From contig NZ_LT608315.1 in the NCBI RefSeq assembly GCF_900095825.1, positions 448,318-512,317 of the forward strand: a stretch of 64,000 nt of DNA. The letters are read 5' to 3'. Below the pieces are notes generated by a model. It searched no databases. It saw only the letters and a list, made by a program, of their open reading frames with translations, and had not been told where the DNA came from. The position numbers and the translations under genes are program-made. This DNA is from Acidaminococcus massiliensis (lineage in GTDB: Bacteria > Bacillota > Negativicutes > Acidaminococcales > Acidaminococcaceae). Below, one piece after another: positions 1 to 8,355 of the stretch. The number at the start of each line of letters is the position of its first letter. The first letter of the stretch is position 1.

Positions 1-302
1 TGGGGGAAGGTCCGGTAGAGCACTTCCAGGATCTTCAGCAGTTTCGAGGTGGGGAGCACCAGGGCATCCCCATCCGCCAGGAAGATCCGCTTCACCTGAT
101 CCTGGGCGTACCGGGCCGCCAGGGCAATCTGCCGAGAGATTTCCTCATCCGGACAAAGGGCGAACTGCACGTCCTTGTACATGGCACAAAAGGTACATGT
201 ATTGTGGGCACAGCCCCGGGTCACCCGCAGGATGAAGCTGTTGGCTTCACTGGGGGGCCGGAACACCGGTGTCTCATAATCATCGAAATACAATCCGAAC
301 AT
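1..302 (-). CDS. Radical SAM protein, N-terminal part (cut by window edge)
   Basis: About 100 N-terminal residues are present; the gene continues past position 1. Reading leftwards from the ATG at 302-300 gives a protein starting MFGLYFDDYE. It carries the cluster motif RGCAHNTCTFCAMYK at about residues 30-44. The Cx4Cx2C spacing with the following MYK is typical of HemN-like radical SAM proteins of unassigned substrate in Clostridia and Negativicutes. The motif is expected to bind a 4Fe-4S cluster and S-adenosylmethionine. A weak purine-rich ribosome site (GGAGGAAG) lies just upstream. It is divergent from the rnf operon. The start is reasonably safe because it sits between this ribosome site and the conserved motif. 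The specific reaction cannot be told from this fragment. Confidence 0.75.
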   Translation of the reverse strand, partial: MFGLYFDDYETPVFRPPSEANSFILRVTRGCAHNTCTFCAMYKDVQFALCPDEEISRQIALAARYAQDQVKRIFLADGDALVLPTSKLLKILEVLYRTFP

Positions 303-529
303 AGGCGCTTCCTCCCGCATGCTGTAAATTCTCTTCATTATATATACGAAAGTGTAGACAGTTTTTTCATAAGATTTTTCAAATTCTTACATTTGTACAA
401 AAATCCTCCTGCTACGATCATTATTATAAACTATTTTACACTCTCCTGCATGTTTTTTTGTAAACTTTTTGGGAAGAAAAATTTTCCCCGCTTTCTTCCC
501 CCTTCCTCTAAGAGAGTCTTTTCAGCCCC

Positions 530-558
530 TTGTTTTTTGTGATTTAACAATATATAAT
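530..558 (+). promoter_or_regulatory. Promoter of the rnf operon
   Basis: TTGTTT (530-535) and TATAAT (553-558) are separated by exactly 17 bases, a good sigma-70/SigA-type promoter. Transcription would start near 565, leaving a short leader before the AGAGGTGA ribosome site (588-595) and rnfC at 601. The rest of 303-529 is AT-rich and holds no gene that I can support. Confidence 0.75.
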
Positions 559-600
559 TTTTACTTGAAGTTGACACATGAAAGGTTAGAGGTGAACTGA

Positions 601-1968
601 ATGTCTGCACAAGAAGCAAGTTTCATGGGCGGTGTAGAAGTACCCCCCAGCAAGTCCTTGACCGACAAAGTGGCCATCGAAAGATGCCCGGCCCCGGACG
701 TGGTGTACATTCCTCTTTCCCAGCACATTGGTGCTCCGGCAAAGCCGGTGGTCAAACCAGGGGATAAGGTCACGATCGGGCAGGTGATTGGTGAAGCAGG
801 CGGCTTCGTCAGCACCAATATCCACGCCAGCGTAAGCGGCATGGTCATGAAATTGGAAAATCGGTATATGCCCAACGGCATGATTTCCCAGTGCGTGGTC
901 ATCAAAAATGATGGCCAGGATACCATGTGCGAGGATATCAAACCCCGCAGCGAAGCTGACATTACCCCGGATCTGATCCGTCAGGTCCTGCGGGAAAAAG
1001 GGATCGCCGGCATGGGCGGCGCCACCTTCCCTACGGCGGTGAAGTATGCTCCTCCCAAGGAAGGCCACTGCCCCATCGACACAATCCTCCTGAACGGTAT
1101 CGAATGTGAACCCTTCGTCACGGCGGACCACCGTACCCTGCTGGAATACGCCGATGAGATCATCCAAGGCCTGAAGTATTTCATGCTGGCTGCCGGCGCT
1201 GCCAAAGGCGTCATCGGCATCGAAGACAACAAGCCCGATGCCATTGAACTGATGCAGAAGAAAGTGGCTGGAGAAGCCAATATCGAAGTCTGCGTCTGCA
1301 AAGAAAAGTATCCTCAGGGCTCTGAAAAGCATCTGATCTATGCGGCAACGGGCCGTACCGTTCCCGACCGGGGGCTGCCTGCGGATGTAGGCGTCATCGT
1401 GGACAACGTAGGGACGGCTGTGGCTGCCTGCCGTGCTGTGAAAGACAACATCCCCCTGTACGAAAGAGTCGTGACCATCAGCGGTGACGGCGTGAAGAAA
1501 CCGGGGAACTATATCGTCCGTCTGGGGACTCTCTACAGCGATGCTGTGGAAAAAGCCGCCGGTGGCCTGGAAGGGGATCCCGGAAAGATCGTTTCCGGCG
1601 GGATGATGATGGGCTTTGCCGTCAACTCCCTGGATTACCCCATCACCAAGGGTTCCAGCGGTCTCCTGATCTTCAATTCCAAATCTCCTTTCGCCCAGTA
1701 TCATGAACCGGATCCCTGCGTGCACTGCGCCCGCTGTGTGGATGCCTGCCCTATGAAGCTGGAACCCACGGAAATCGTCCAGGCTGTGAAGAAACAGAAC
1801 TGGGATGATGCAGAACGGTTCTTCTGCCATGCCTGCATCGAATGCGGTTCCTGTGCTTTCGTATGCCCTGCCCACATTCCTCTGGTGCAGTACATCCGGA
1901 TGGGCAAGCAATTTATCAGAGGGAAAGGTGACGGCGGTCACAACCCCTTCTATAAATTCGACAAATAA
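601..1968 (+). CDS. rnfC: Rnf complex subunit C, Fe-S and NADH-interacting subunit
   Basis: RnfC is the peripheral subunit of the membrane Rnf complex, which couples reduced ferredoxin oxidation to NAD+ reduction and ion (Na+ or H+) export. The 455-residue length fits the short RnfC form. The N-terminal half has the SLBB/NuoF-like flavin-NADH region (GIAGMGGATFPTAVK, then NGIECEPF). Two ferredoxin-type clusters lie near the C-terminus: CVHCARCVDACP and CHACIECGSCAFVCP. It is the first gene of a six-gene rnf operon in the usual order C-D-G-E-A-B, with its own promoter and a ribosome site AGAGGTGA six bases before the ATG. Assignment is firm; the pumped ion cannot be read from the sequence. Confidence 0.96.
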   Translation: MSAQEASFMGGVEVPPSKSLTDKVAIERCPAPDVVYIPLSQHIGAPAKPVVKPGDKVTIGQVIGEAGGFVSTNIHASVSGMVMKLENRYMPNGMISQCVVIKNDGQDTMCEDIKPRSEADITPDLIRQVLREKGIAGMGGATFPTAVKYAPPKEGHCPIDTILLNGIECEPFVTADHRTLLEYADEIIQGLKYFMLAAGAAKGVIGIEDNKPDAIELMQKKVAGEANIEVCVCKEKYPQGSEKHLIYAATGRTVPDRGLPADVGVIVDNVGTAVAACRAVKDNIPLYERVVTISGDGVKKPGNYIVRLGTLYSDAVEKAAGGLEGDPGKIVSGGMMMGFAVNSLDYPITKGSSGLLIFNSKSPFAQYHEPDPCVHCARCVDACPMKLEPTEIVQAVKKQNWDDAERFFCHACIECGSCAFVCPAHIPLVQYIRMGKQFIRGKGDGGHNPFYKFDK

Positions 1969-1994
1969 TTTCGCGAAAGGACTGGATATCGATT

Positions 1995-3029
1995 ATGGAA
2001 CCTATTAAAGAACCGAAACCGCTGGTTCTCGTTTCCTCGTCTCCCCACATGCACTGTGGGCTCACCATCAGCAAGTCCATGCGGGAAGTCATCCTGGCAC
2101 TGGTACCTGCTGTCCTGGCTTCTGTCTATTATTTCCGCGTTGACGCCGTACGGGTCATCGTGTGCTGCGTGCTTTCTGCTCTTATCTTTGAAAAACTGGC
2201 CAACAAGGTCATGGGCGTGAAGAAGGACACCATCAAAGATGGTTCCGCTGCTCTGACTGGTCTCCTGCTGGCCCTGTGCCTGCCGGCCTCCCTGCCTAGC
2301 TACATGGCTGTCCTGGGTGGCATGTTCGCCGTAGTGATCGGCAAGGCCATCTTCGGCGGCCTGGGCAAGAACATCTTCAACCCGGCCCACATCGGCCGTG
2401 CCATCCTGCTGGCTTCTTTCCCCCAGCAGATGACCACCTGGGTCATCCCCGCTACCAAGGCGGCTGCCGTCACGGCTGCCACTGCCGGGGCTGATGCCAC
2501 CACCGCTGCCACCCCTCTGGCTGTGATGCGGATGACGGAAAAAGTATGGCAGGCCGGCGGTGCTGCCGCTTCCCAGCTGCCTCCCCTGTCCGATCTCTTC
2601 ATCGGCAACATTGGCGGTTCCCTGGGTGAAACCTGCGTACCGGCCCTCGTCCTGGGCGGCCTGTACCTGATCTGGAAAAAACTCATCGACTGGCGCATCC
2701 CTGTGTTCTACCTGGCCACCGTGGCCGTGATCACTGGGATCTATGGTGCTGTCATGGGTTATCCCTCCACCTTTCCCCTGTACCATCTGTTTGCCGGCGG
2801 CCTGATGATTGGTGCCTTCTTCATGGCAACGGACTGGGTCACCTCCCCCATCACCAAAAAAGGCAAGATCATTTACGCCATCGGGTTGGGTCTCCTGACT
2901 TCCCTGATCCGTCTGCGGGGCAGCTACACGGAAGGCGTCTGCTATTCCATCCTGATGATGAACATGGTCACTCCTATGATTGACCGGTTCGTACGGAATG
3001 TATCCTTCGGAGGAGGTCAGAAGAAATGA
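1995..3029 (+). CDS. rnfD: Rnf complex subunit D, membrane flavoprotein
   Basis: RnfD is a multi-pass membrane subunit that carries covalently bound FMN and sits in the electron path across the membrane. The 344-residue protein has several hydrophobic helices, the NqrB/RnfD signature region around KDGSAALTG (residues 81-89) and NPAHIGRA (129-136), and a DATTAATPLA stretch in which Thr173 is the likely flavinylation site (family motif S/T-x-A-T). ApbE, the flavin transferase required for this, is encoded in the same gene run. The stop overlaps the rnfG start by four bases (ATGA), which suggests translational coupling. Confidence 0.95.
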   Translation: MEPIKEPKPLVLVSSSPHMHCGLTISKSMREVILALVPAVLASVYYFRVDAVRVIVCCVLSALIFEKLANKVMGVKKDTIKDGSAALTGLLLALCLPASLPSYMAVLGGMFAVVIGKAIFGGLGKNIFNPAHIGRAILLASFPQQMTTWVIPATKAAAVTAATAGADATTAATPLAVMRMTEKVWQAGGAAASQLPPLSDLFIGNIGGSLGETCVPALVLGGLYLIWKKLIDWRIPVFYLATVAVITGIYGAVMGYPSTFPLYHLFAGGLMIGAFFMATDWVTSPITKKGKIIYAIGLGLLTSLIRLRGSYTEGVCYSILMMNMVTPMIDRFVRNVSFGGGQKK

Positions 3030-3595
3030 GCAACCTCTTTGTTAAATACACCGGCATCCTGGCCGTCATCTGCGGCGTCAGCGTAGGTCTCGTCGCTGCT
3101 GCCAATGAAGGGACCAAGGATACCATCGCCAAGAAACACGAAGCCGATACCCGGGCCGCCTACAAAGTGGTGCTGCCGGAACTGGGCGATCTGAAGAAGC
3201 TGCCGGCTCCCGGCGGGCTGATCACCGATGTGCAGCAGTCTTCCAAGAACGGCAAGCCCAACGGCTACATCTACACCGTGACCCCCAGCGGCTACGGCGG
3301 AAAAGTGACCCTGATGGTGGGCATCTCCAAGGACGGGGACAAGATCACCGGGATCAAGGTCATGAACCACAGCGAAACCCCTGGCCTGGGTGCCAAGAGT
3401 ACGGAACCCGCCTGGCAGGCCCAATTCAAAGGCAAACCTCTGAAAGATGCTCTGGTAGTTACCAAACAGGAAGCTGGCAAGCCCAATGAGATCAAAGCCA
3501 TCACTGCGGCAACCATCACTTCCAGAGCCGTCGTCACCGGCGTCAACGCCGCCCGTGAGGACTACATGAAGAATCATGCCAATGGAAAGGACTGA
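3026..3595 (+). CDS. rnfG: Rnf complex subunit G, covalent-FMN subunit
   Basis: RnfG is a single-helix subunit whose extracytoplasmic FMN-binding domain receives FMN on a threonine from ApbE. The 189-residue protein has an N-terminal membrane segment (about residues 7-26), then the FMN-bind domain with the conserved MNHSETPGLGAK (113-124). The acceptor motif is TAATITS, where Thr163 is the expected FMN-linked residue. It overlaps rnfD by four bases and is followed six bases later by rnfE. Length and motifs match the family. Confidence 0.95.
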   Translation: MSNLFVKYTGILAVICGVSVGLVAAANEGTKDTIAKKHEADTRAAYKVVLPELGDLKKLPAPGGLITDVQQSSKNGKPNGYIYTVTPSGYGGKVTLMVGISKDGDKITGIKVMNHSETPGLGAKSTEPAWQAQFKGKPLKDALVVTKQEAGKPNEIKAITAATITSRAVVTGVNAAREDYMKNHANGKD

Positions 3596-3600
3596 TCGAG

Positions 3601-4197
3601 ATGCTGCATGAATTGACCAAAGGTATCATCAAGGAAAACCCGTTGTTCGTCCAGCTGCTGGGTGTATGTCCGTCGCTGGCAACGAGTACTTCCATGACCA
3701 ACGCAATCGGTATGGGCTGTGCCTTTACCTTCGTTCTGTTTTTCACCAACATGATCATTGCTGCCATCCGGAAACTGATCCCGGATCAGATCCACATTCC
3801 CTGCTACATCGTGGTTATCGCTTCTGTGGTAACTGTGCTGGAAATGCTGATGAACGCTTTCGTACCGGCGCTGTATGCAGCCCTGGGCGTATTCGTCCCT
3901 CTGATCGTGGTTAACTGTATCGTATTGGGCCGTGCAGAAGCCTTCGCCTGCGACCACGGGATCATCGATTCCGCCCTGGACGCCATCGGCATGGGCATCG
4001 GCTATTCCTTCGCCCTGTGCTGCATCGCCTTCTTCCGGGAACTGGTCGGGGCCGGCAAACTCTTTGACCACGCCGTCCTGCCCGCTTCCTACCAGCCGGT
4101 GCTGATCTTCATCCTGCCGGCCGGAGCCTTCCTGACCATGGGCTTTGTATTCGCCGCGGTCAACTACTTCAAAGAAAGAGGTGCTCACAATGCATAG
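3601..4197 (+). CDS. rnfE: Rnf complex subunit E, membrane subunit
   Basis: RnfE is an integral membrane subunit homologous to NqrD and to RnfA. The 198-residue protein is almost entirely hydrophobic with about six helices and the family features ENPLFVQLLGVCPSLA near the N-terminus and VNCIVLGRAEAFA in the middle. The conserved half-membrane cysteines (CPSLA and NCIVLGR) are the ones proposed in the family to hold an iron centre with RnfA. The gene sits between rnfG and rnfA and overlaps the proposed rnfA start by eight bases. Confidence 0.95.
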   Translation: MLHELTKGIIKENPLFVQLLGVCPSLATSTSMTNAIGMGCAFTFVLFFTNMIIAAIRKLIPDQIHIPCYIVVIASVVTVLEMLMNAFVPALYAALGVFVPLIVVNCIVLGRAEAFACDHGIIDSALDAIGMGIGYSFALCCIAFFRELVGAGKLFDHAVLPASYQPVLIFILPAGAFLTMGFVFAAVNYFKERGAHNA

Positions 4198-4765
4198 TAC
4201 TTTCGGCATTCTCTTTAGCTCCATCTTCGTTTCCAACATCATCCTGTCCCGGTTCCTGGGGATGTGCTCCTTCCTGGGGGTTTCCAAGAACTTCAAGAAC
4301 TCCGTGGGCATGAGCGCCGCCGTATCCTTCGTTATGCTGCTGGCCTCCATGCTGTCCTACGCCTGCTACCATCTGCTCCTGGTTCCCTACCATCTGGAAT
4401 ACCTGAAGACCCTGGTCTTCATCCTGGCCATCGCCACCCTGGTACAGCTGGTTGAAATGTTCATGAAAAAGGCCATGCCTTCCCTGCACAAGGCCATGGG
4501 TATTTACCTGCCTCTGATCACCACCAACTGCGCCATCCTGGGTATCGCTCTGATCAACGTGGAAAGCAATTACAACTTCATCGATTCCTGCGTGAACTCC
4601 ATCGGTACGTCCATCGGCTACACCATGGCTATCCTGCTGTTCTCCTGCATCCGTGAACGTCTGGATGAAAAGGCCCTGCCCAAATGCCTCCAGAACCTTC
4701 CCATTGCTTTGATCACTGCCAGCTGCATGTCCATTTCCATGATGGGGATGAGCGGCATCCATTGA
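4190..4765 (+). CDS. rnfA: Rnf complex subunit A, membrane subunit
   Basis: RnfA is the NqrE-like integral membrane partner of RnfE. I start it at 4190 (MHSTFGILFSSIFVSN), not at the upstream in-frame ATG at 4145. AGAGGTG lies just before 4190, and family members start close to the first membrane segment. The 191-residue protein has six hydrophobic helices and the paired cysteine motifs RFLGMCSFLG and TTNCAILGIAL. The eight-base overlap with rnfE indicates coupled translation. The assignment is firm from both motifs and gene order. Confidence 0.95.
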   Translation: MHSTFGILFSSIFVSNIILSRFLGMCSFLGVSKNFKNSVGMSAAVSFVMLLASMLSYACYHLLLVPYHLEYLKTLVFILAIATLVQLVEMFMKKAMPSLHKAMGIYLPLITTNCAILGIALINVESNYNFIDSCVNSIGTSIGYTMAILLFSCIRERLDEKALPKCLQNLPIALITASCMSISMMGMSGIH

Positions 4766-4782
4766 GTTAGGAGCTGAAAATT

Positions 4783-5700
4783 ATGATTACGACTGCTGTG
4801 ATTCTGGTCGCAGTGCTGGGCGGTGCGTTCGGCCTGGTACTGGCTACGGCCAGCAAGAAATTTGCCGTTGAAGAAGATCCCCGGATCGGGGAGATCACCA
4901 ACCTGCTGCCCGGCGCCAACTGCGGCGGATGCGGGTTTGCCGGCTGCGGTGCCATGGCTGACGCCATTGTTTCCGGTCAGGAAAAAGACGCCACCAAGTG
5001 CGTGGTCTGCAGCGCAGAAAACAAAAAAGCCATTGCCGCCATCATGGGGGTGGAAAGCAACGATGACGAAAACGCCGTCCGCAGCATCCCCCGTCTCCAC
5101 TGCAATGGCTGCACCGCCAACCGGACCCCTGTGGCCAACCGGGAAGGCATCAAGAACTGCTATGTGAAGGCTGCCAATGCCGGCGGCCCCGGCCAGTGCA
5201 ACTTCGGCTGCTTCGGGGACGGTGCCTGCGTGGATGCCTGCAACTTCGGCGCCCTGAAGATCGGGGAAAACGGTCTGCCGGAATTCGACTACAACAAATG
5301 CGTCAGCTGCGGTGCCTGCTCCAAAGCCTGCCCTCAGCTGCTGATCGAAATGATCCCGGCAGACAAGAAAGTCCTGGTCCAGTGCAACAACCGGGAAAAA
5401 GGCAAAGCCGCCATGACCAACTGCAAGGTGTCCTGCATCAGCTGCGGCATCTGCGTCAAGACCTGCCCTAAACAGGCCATCACTTTGGAAGACGGCCCCA
5501 ACGGCAGCATCCCGGTCATCGACTACACCAAGTGCGTGGGCTGTGGCCTGTGCACCATGAAGTGTCCTCGGAAGTGCCTGGTGAAGATCAACCCTGTCAC
5601 CGGTACGCCTGAAGCCCCCGCCAAAGCAGAACCCACTGGCTGCGCCTGCTGTGCCATGGCCGACCAGTGCCCTTCCGCCCAGGCTCAAAAGCAGAAATAA
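4783..5700 (+). CDS. rnfB: Rnf complex subunit B, polyferredoxin
   Basis: RnfB is the ferredoxin-accepting subunit, anchored in the membrane by one N-terminal helix (residues about 3-20). After it comes the Fe-S motif GANCGGCGFAGCGAMADAI, then an extra four-Cys region, and at least three ferredoxin-like clusters: CVSCGACSKACP, CISCGICVKTCP and CVGCGLCTMKCP. The tail ends with a further Cys-rich stretch CACCAMADQC, which could hold another metal centre. At 305 residues it is a long-form RnfB. It closes the rnf set; apbE follows 13 bases later. Confidence 0.95.
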   Translation: MITTAVILVAVLGGAFGLVLATASKKFAVEEDPRIGEITNLLPGANCGGCGFAGCGAMADAIVSGQEKDATKCVVCSAENKKAIAAIMGVESNDDENAVRSIPRLHCNGCTANRTPVANREGIKNCYVKAANAGGPGQCNFGCFGDGACVDACNFGALKIGENGLPEFDYNKCVSCGACSKACPQLLIEMIPADKKVLVQCNNREKGKAAMTNCKVSCISCGICVKTCPKQAITLEDGPNGSIPVIDYTKCVGCGLCTMKCPRKCLVKINPVTGTPEAPAKAEPTGCACCAMADQCPSAQAQKQK

Positions 5701-5713
5701 CATGAGGACCTCT

Positions 5714-6715
5714 ATGAAAAAACTATTAGCTTCGCTTCTGGTTTTCAGCAGCCTGACTTGTGCAGGCTGCTTTTTTCAAACCGAAAAACACGAAGACACC
5801 CGGTTCATGATGGATACCATCGTGACCATCACCACCACCGGTGACAGCCAAAAAGATCTGACCGATGCCACCAATGACGCTCTCCAGCTGTTCCAGACCA
5901 TTGCCAACCAGACGGATCCCTATACGGCACAGGGACCGGAGGACCTGTACGCGGTGAATCAGAGTGCTGGAAAAGGCCCCCACAAAGCTTCTCCCTATCT
6001 CATGGACATCCTGAGCAAAGTCCAGCCCATGGGGAACCGGGATCTGGATCTGACCCTGGGCCCTGTGATCCAGGTATGGAACGCCCATAAGGAAGCCAAG
6101 ACCGTCCCCAGCCAGGAAGAAGTGGCCCAGGCACTGGCCAAAACCGGTCCTGAGAAGTATACTTTAGACACAGCCGCCAATACGGTGACCCTGGCCCCCG
6201 GTGCCCAGCTGGATCTGGGAGCGGTGGCCAAAGGCTATGCAGTGGAACAGACCGCAGACCTCTTGAGCCGGGACAAACGGATCAAGACCGCCCTCATCAA
6301 CGCAGGAGGCAACATCAAGGTGCTGGGCACCAAAGACGATGGCAGTCCTTGGAAGATCGGCATCCAAGACCCCCGGAACCCCCAGAAGATCCTGGGGACC
6401 CTGGCAGTGAAGGACGGTACGGCCATCGCCACCAGCGGGGATTACCAACGGTACTATGAAGTGGACGGGAAGCGGTACCACCACATCCTGGATCCCCAGA
6501 CCGGCTGGCCTGCCTGGCATGCCCGTTCCGTCACCGTGGTCACCCATTCGGCCTTCTGGGCGGATTATTATTCCACCCTGCTCTTTGTACTGCCGGAAGA
6601 CAAGGCCATGGCCCTGGTGGAAAAAGATCCCAACCTGGAAATGCTCTATGTGGATCTAGAGGGGAAGACCTATGTATCCTCCGGCCTGAAAGACATCTAT
6701 ACCCCAGAAAAATAA
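5714..6715 (+). CDS. apbE: FAD:protein FMN transferase (ApbE), probable lipoprotein
   Basis: ApbE cleaves FAD and attaches FMN to Thr in target motifs such as those in RnfD and RnfG. The 333-residue protein begins with a lipoprotein-type signal (MKKLLASLLVFSS, then Cys after LTCAG), which places it on the outer face of the membrane. I chose the ATG at 5714, not 5702, because GAGGA lies six bases before it. Family motifs include DLGAVAKGYAVE, NAGGNIKVLG and HHILDPQTGWPA. It directly follows rnfB, so it is likely to flavinylate the Rnf subunits of the same operon. Confidence 0.93.
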   Translation: MKKLLASLLVFSSLTCAGCFFQTEKHEDTRFMMDTIVTITTTGDSQKDLTDATNDALQLFQTIANQTDPYTAQGPEDLYAVNQSAGKGPHKASPYLMDILSKVQPMGNRDLDLTLGPVIQVWNAHKEAKTVPSQEEVAQALAKTGPEKYTLDTAANTVTLAPGAQLDLGAVAKGYAVEQTADLLSRDKRIKTALINAGGNIKVLGTKDDGSPWKIGIQDPRNPQKILGTLAVKDGTAIATSGDYQRYYEVDGKRYHHILDPQTGWPAWHARSVTVVTHSAFWADYYSTLLFVLPEDKAMALVEKDPNLEMLYVDLEGKTYVSSGLKDIYTPEK

Positions 6716-6724
6716 GGAGACCTT

Positions 6725-7102
6725 ATGCGCAAGAATGATTTTTGGCTGATCTTGGTCCTGCTGGTACTGGCAGCCGGGAGCTGGTTCCTGTTCCGTTCCG
6801 ACAGTACGGCCCGGGATAAAGTCCTGGTGGTCCGGAAAGACCAACAGGTGCTCCAGCGGATCGAACTGAAAAAAGTGACTTCGGAGACCAAGCTGATCGT
6901 ACCGGTGGAACATGGAGAAATGGTCATCGCCTATGACAGAGAAGGGGGCCGGGTGCTCTCCTCCCCCTGTCCGGACCAGGTCTGCGTCCACCAGGGAAAG
7001 ATCACCCGTTCCGGCCAGACCATCGCCTGCGTACCGGAAAAGGTCCTTGTCACCATTACCACAGCAGCAAAGGAAAATGATCATGATGCCATCCTCCGCT
7101 AA
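6725..7102 (+). CDS. NusG-domain-II membrane protein
   Basis: A 125-residue protein with one N-terminal membrane helix (about residues 6-23) and an extracytoplasmic NusG-domain-II-like beta domain. The family hallmark is visible: SPCPDQVCVHQGKI followed by GQTIACVPEKVLVTI. The cysteines at SPCPDQVC and IACVP are conserved features that may bind metal or form a disulfide. Genes of this family recur beside rnf/apbE or FMN-binding proteins, so a role in extracytoplasmic flavoprotein electron transfer is plausible but unproven. It overlaps the next gene by 20 bases. Confidence 0.85.
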   Translation: MRKNDFWLILVLLVLAAGSWFLFRSDSTARDKVLVVRKDQQVLQRIELKKVTSETKLIVPVEHGEMVIAYDREGGRVLSSPCPDQVCVHQGKITRSGQTIACVPEKVLVTITTAAKENDHDAILR

Positions 7103-7610
7103 ACTATCCATCCACGAAATCACCCAGCTGGGCGTCCTCCTGGCAGCTGCCATCGCCCTCCGGCTGGCAGAAACCAGCCTAGCCTGGCTGCTGCCCCTGC
7201 CGGGAGCCCACCTGGGGCTGGCCAATACGGTGACCATCATCGTCCTGTACCTCTACGGCCCAGGCAAGGGAGCGCTGTTCCTGGCCAGCCGGATCCTCCT
7301 GACCGGTCTCCTGTTCACGGGGCTTTTGAGCCCCGGTTTCCTGATCGGGCTGGGAGGCGCCGCCCTGAGCTTTGTGGGCATGGCCCTGGGAGAGAAGCAC
7401 CATTGGTTCTCCACCATCGGGATCGGCCTTCTGGGAGCCTTCCTCCACAACTGCGGCCAGATCCTGATGGCGGTGGTCATCATGCGGACCCCGGCCCTGT
7501 TCTCCTACCTGCCGGTGCTGATTGCCATCGGCATCCCCACCGGCCTGTTCACCGGATTTTTGGCCGGGTTCTTCCTGGAGAGGATGAAGGAGAAGGGGCC
7601 TGCTGCCTGA
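7083..7610 (+). CDS. Gx transporter family membrane protein (formerly called heptaprenyl diphosphate synthase component I)
   Basis: A 175-residue, five- to six-helix membrane protein with the family features GAHLGLANTVTI (about residues 40-51) and LGAFLHNCGQI. Databases have long labelled this family heptaprenyl diphosphate synthase component I, but it looks like a small-molecule transporter S-component. I start at the ATG at 7083, eight bases after AAAGGA (7069-7074); the ATG at 7077 is too close to that site. Translation is coupled to the preceding NusG-II gene by overlap. Its place after apbE suggests supply of a cofactor or quinone precursor; that is inference. Confidence 0.8.
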   Translation: MMPSSAKLSIHEITQLGVLLAAAIALRLAETSLAWLLPLPGAHLGLANTVTIIVLYLYGPGKGALFLASRILLTGLLFTGLLSPGFLIGLGGAALSFVGMALGEKHHWFSTIGIGLLGAFLHNCGQILMAVVIMRTPALFSYLPVLIAIGIPTGLFTGFLAGFFLERMKEKGPAA

Positions 7611-7648
7611 ACAGCAGGCCGTCAACCATACAAGGAGCATACAAATCC

Positions 7649-8293
7649 ATGGAACCTGCAAACTTTGACGAACTGAAAAAACAGCTGGAAGACTGCACCG
7701 CCTGCCCCCTCCGCCAGGACTGCCAAGCCCCGGTAGGCTGGTTCGGCAGCCTGGAAAGCCCTCTCATGATCGTGGGAGAAGGCCCCGGAGGCGTGGAGGA
7801 TGACTACGGCTGTCCTCTCATCGGCCCCAGCGGCCAGCTGCTGGACCGAGCCCTCTGGTCCGTCCGGATCACCCGGGACCGGGTCTATACCACCAATGTA
7901 ATCAAATGCCGTCCCAAAGGAAACCGGACCCCCACCGTGGAAGAAGGGGCCTTCTGTGCCCAAAAATGGCTGGAACAGGAAATCCGTCTCCTCCAGCCCA
8001 AGGTGATCCTGGCGCTGGGCAGTGTGGCTCTCCGGTATTTCAAAGGCCCGGAAGCCCGGATCACCCGAGCACGGGGCCAATGGTTCACCACTCCCGAAGG
8101 GATCCCCTGCCTGGCCACTTTCCACCCCTCCTATCTGCTCCGGCTCACCGGCCAGTCCCAGATTGCCGCCAAGTGGGAAGTCTTTCACGATCTGGAAGCC
8201 GTCAAAGCCAAAGTGGAGGAACAGTGCCCCGGGTACAGCTGGAACAGCGGCGCCCCGGTCCATCTGTTTGAGTTGTTCAGGAAAAGGAGCTGA
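7649..8293 (+). CDS. Uracil-DNA glycosylase, family 4/5 type with Fe-S cluster
   Basis: Removes uracil from DNA in base-excision repair. The 214-residue protein shows N-terminal CTACPLRQDC, catalytic motif GEGPGGVEDDYGCPLIG followed by GQLLD, the KCRPKGNRTPT segment with a further cysteine downstream (FCAQKW), and the HPSYLL motif near the C-terminus. The four cysteines fit the 4Fe-4S site of family 4 enzymes. Start at 7649 follows AAGGAG by 11 bases; the longer upstream reading in this frame overlaps the Gx gene and lacks family similarity. A terminator overlaps its stop codon. Confidence 0.92.
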   Translation: MEPANFDELKKQLEDCTACPLRQDCQAPVGWFGSLESPLMIVGEGPGGVEDDYGCPLIGPSGQLLDRALWSVRITRDRVYTTNVIKCRPKGNRTPTVEEGAFCAQKWLEQEIRLLQPKVILALGSVALRYFKGPEARITRARGQWFTTPEGIPCLATFHPSYLLRLTGQSQIAAKWEVFHDLEAVKAKVEEQCPGYSWNSGAPVHLFELFRKRS

Positions 8294-8322
8294 AAAGGCT
8301 GCCGCAATGCGGCAGCCTTTTC
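8293..8322 (+). terminator. Rho-independent terminator after the uracil-DNA glycosylase gene
   Basis: A perfect 13-bp stem (8293-8305 with 8309-8321) with a three-base AAT loop, GC-rich in the core and ending in a short T-run (CCTTTTC). It begins at the last base of the stop codon. Confidence 0.85.
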
Positions 8323-8355
8323 TGTGCTAAAATAAAGGAAAGAGAGGTGTTTCCT

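Noticed and set aside
204-542. Plus-strand 112-codon frame before rnfC
   Set aside because: It overlaps the radical SAM gene on the other strand and the rnf promoter; no ribosome site.
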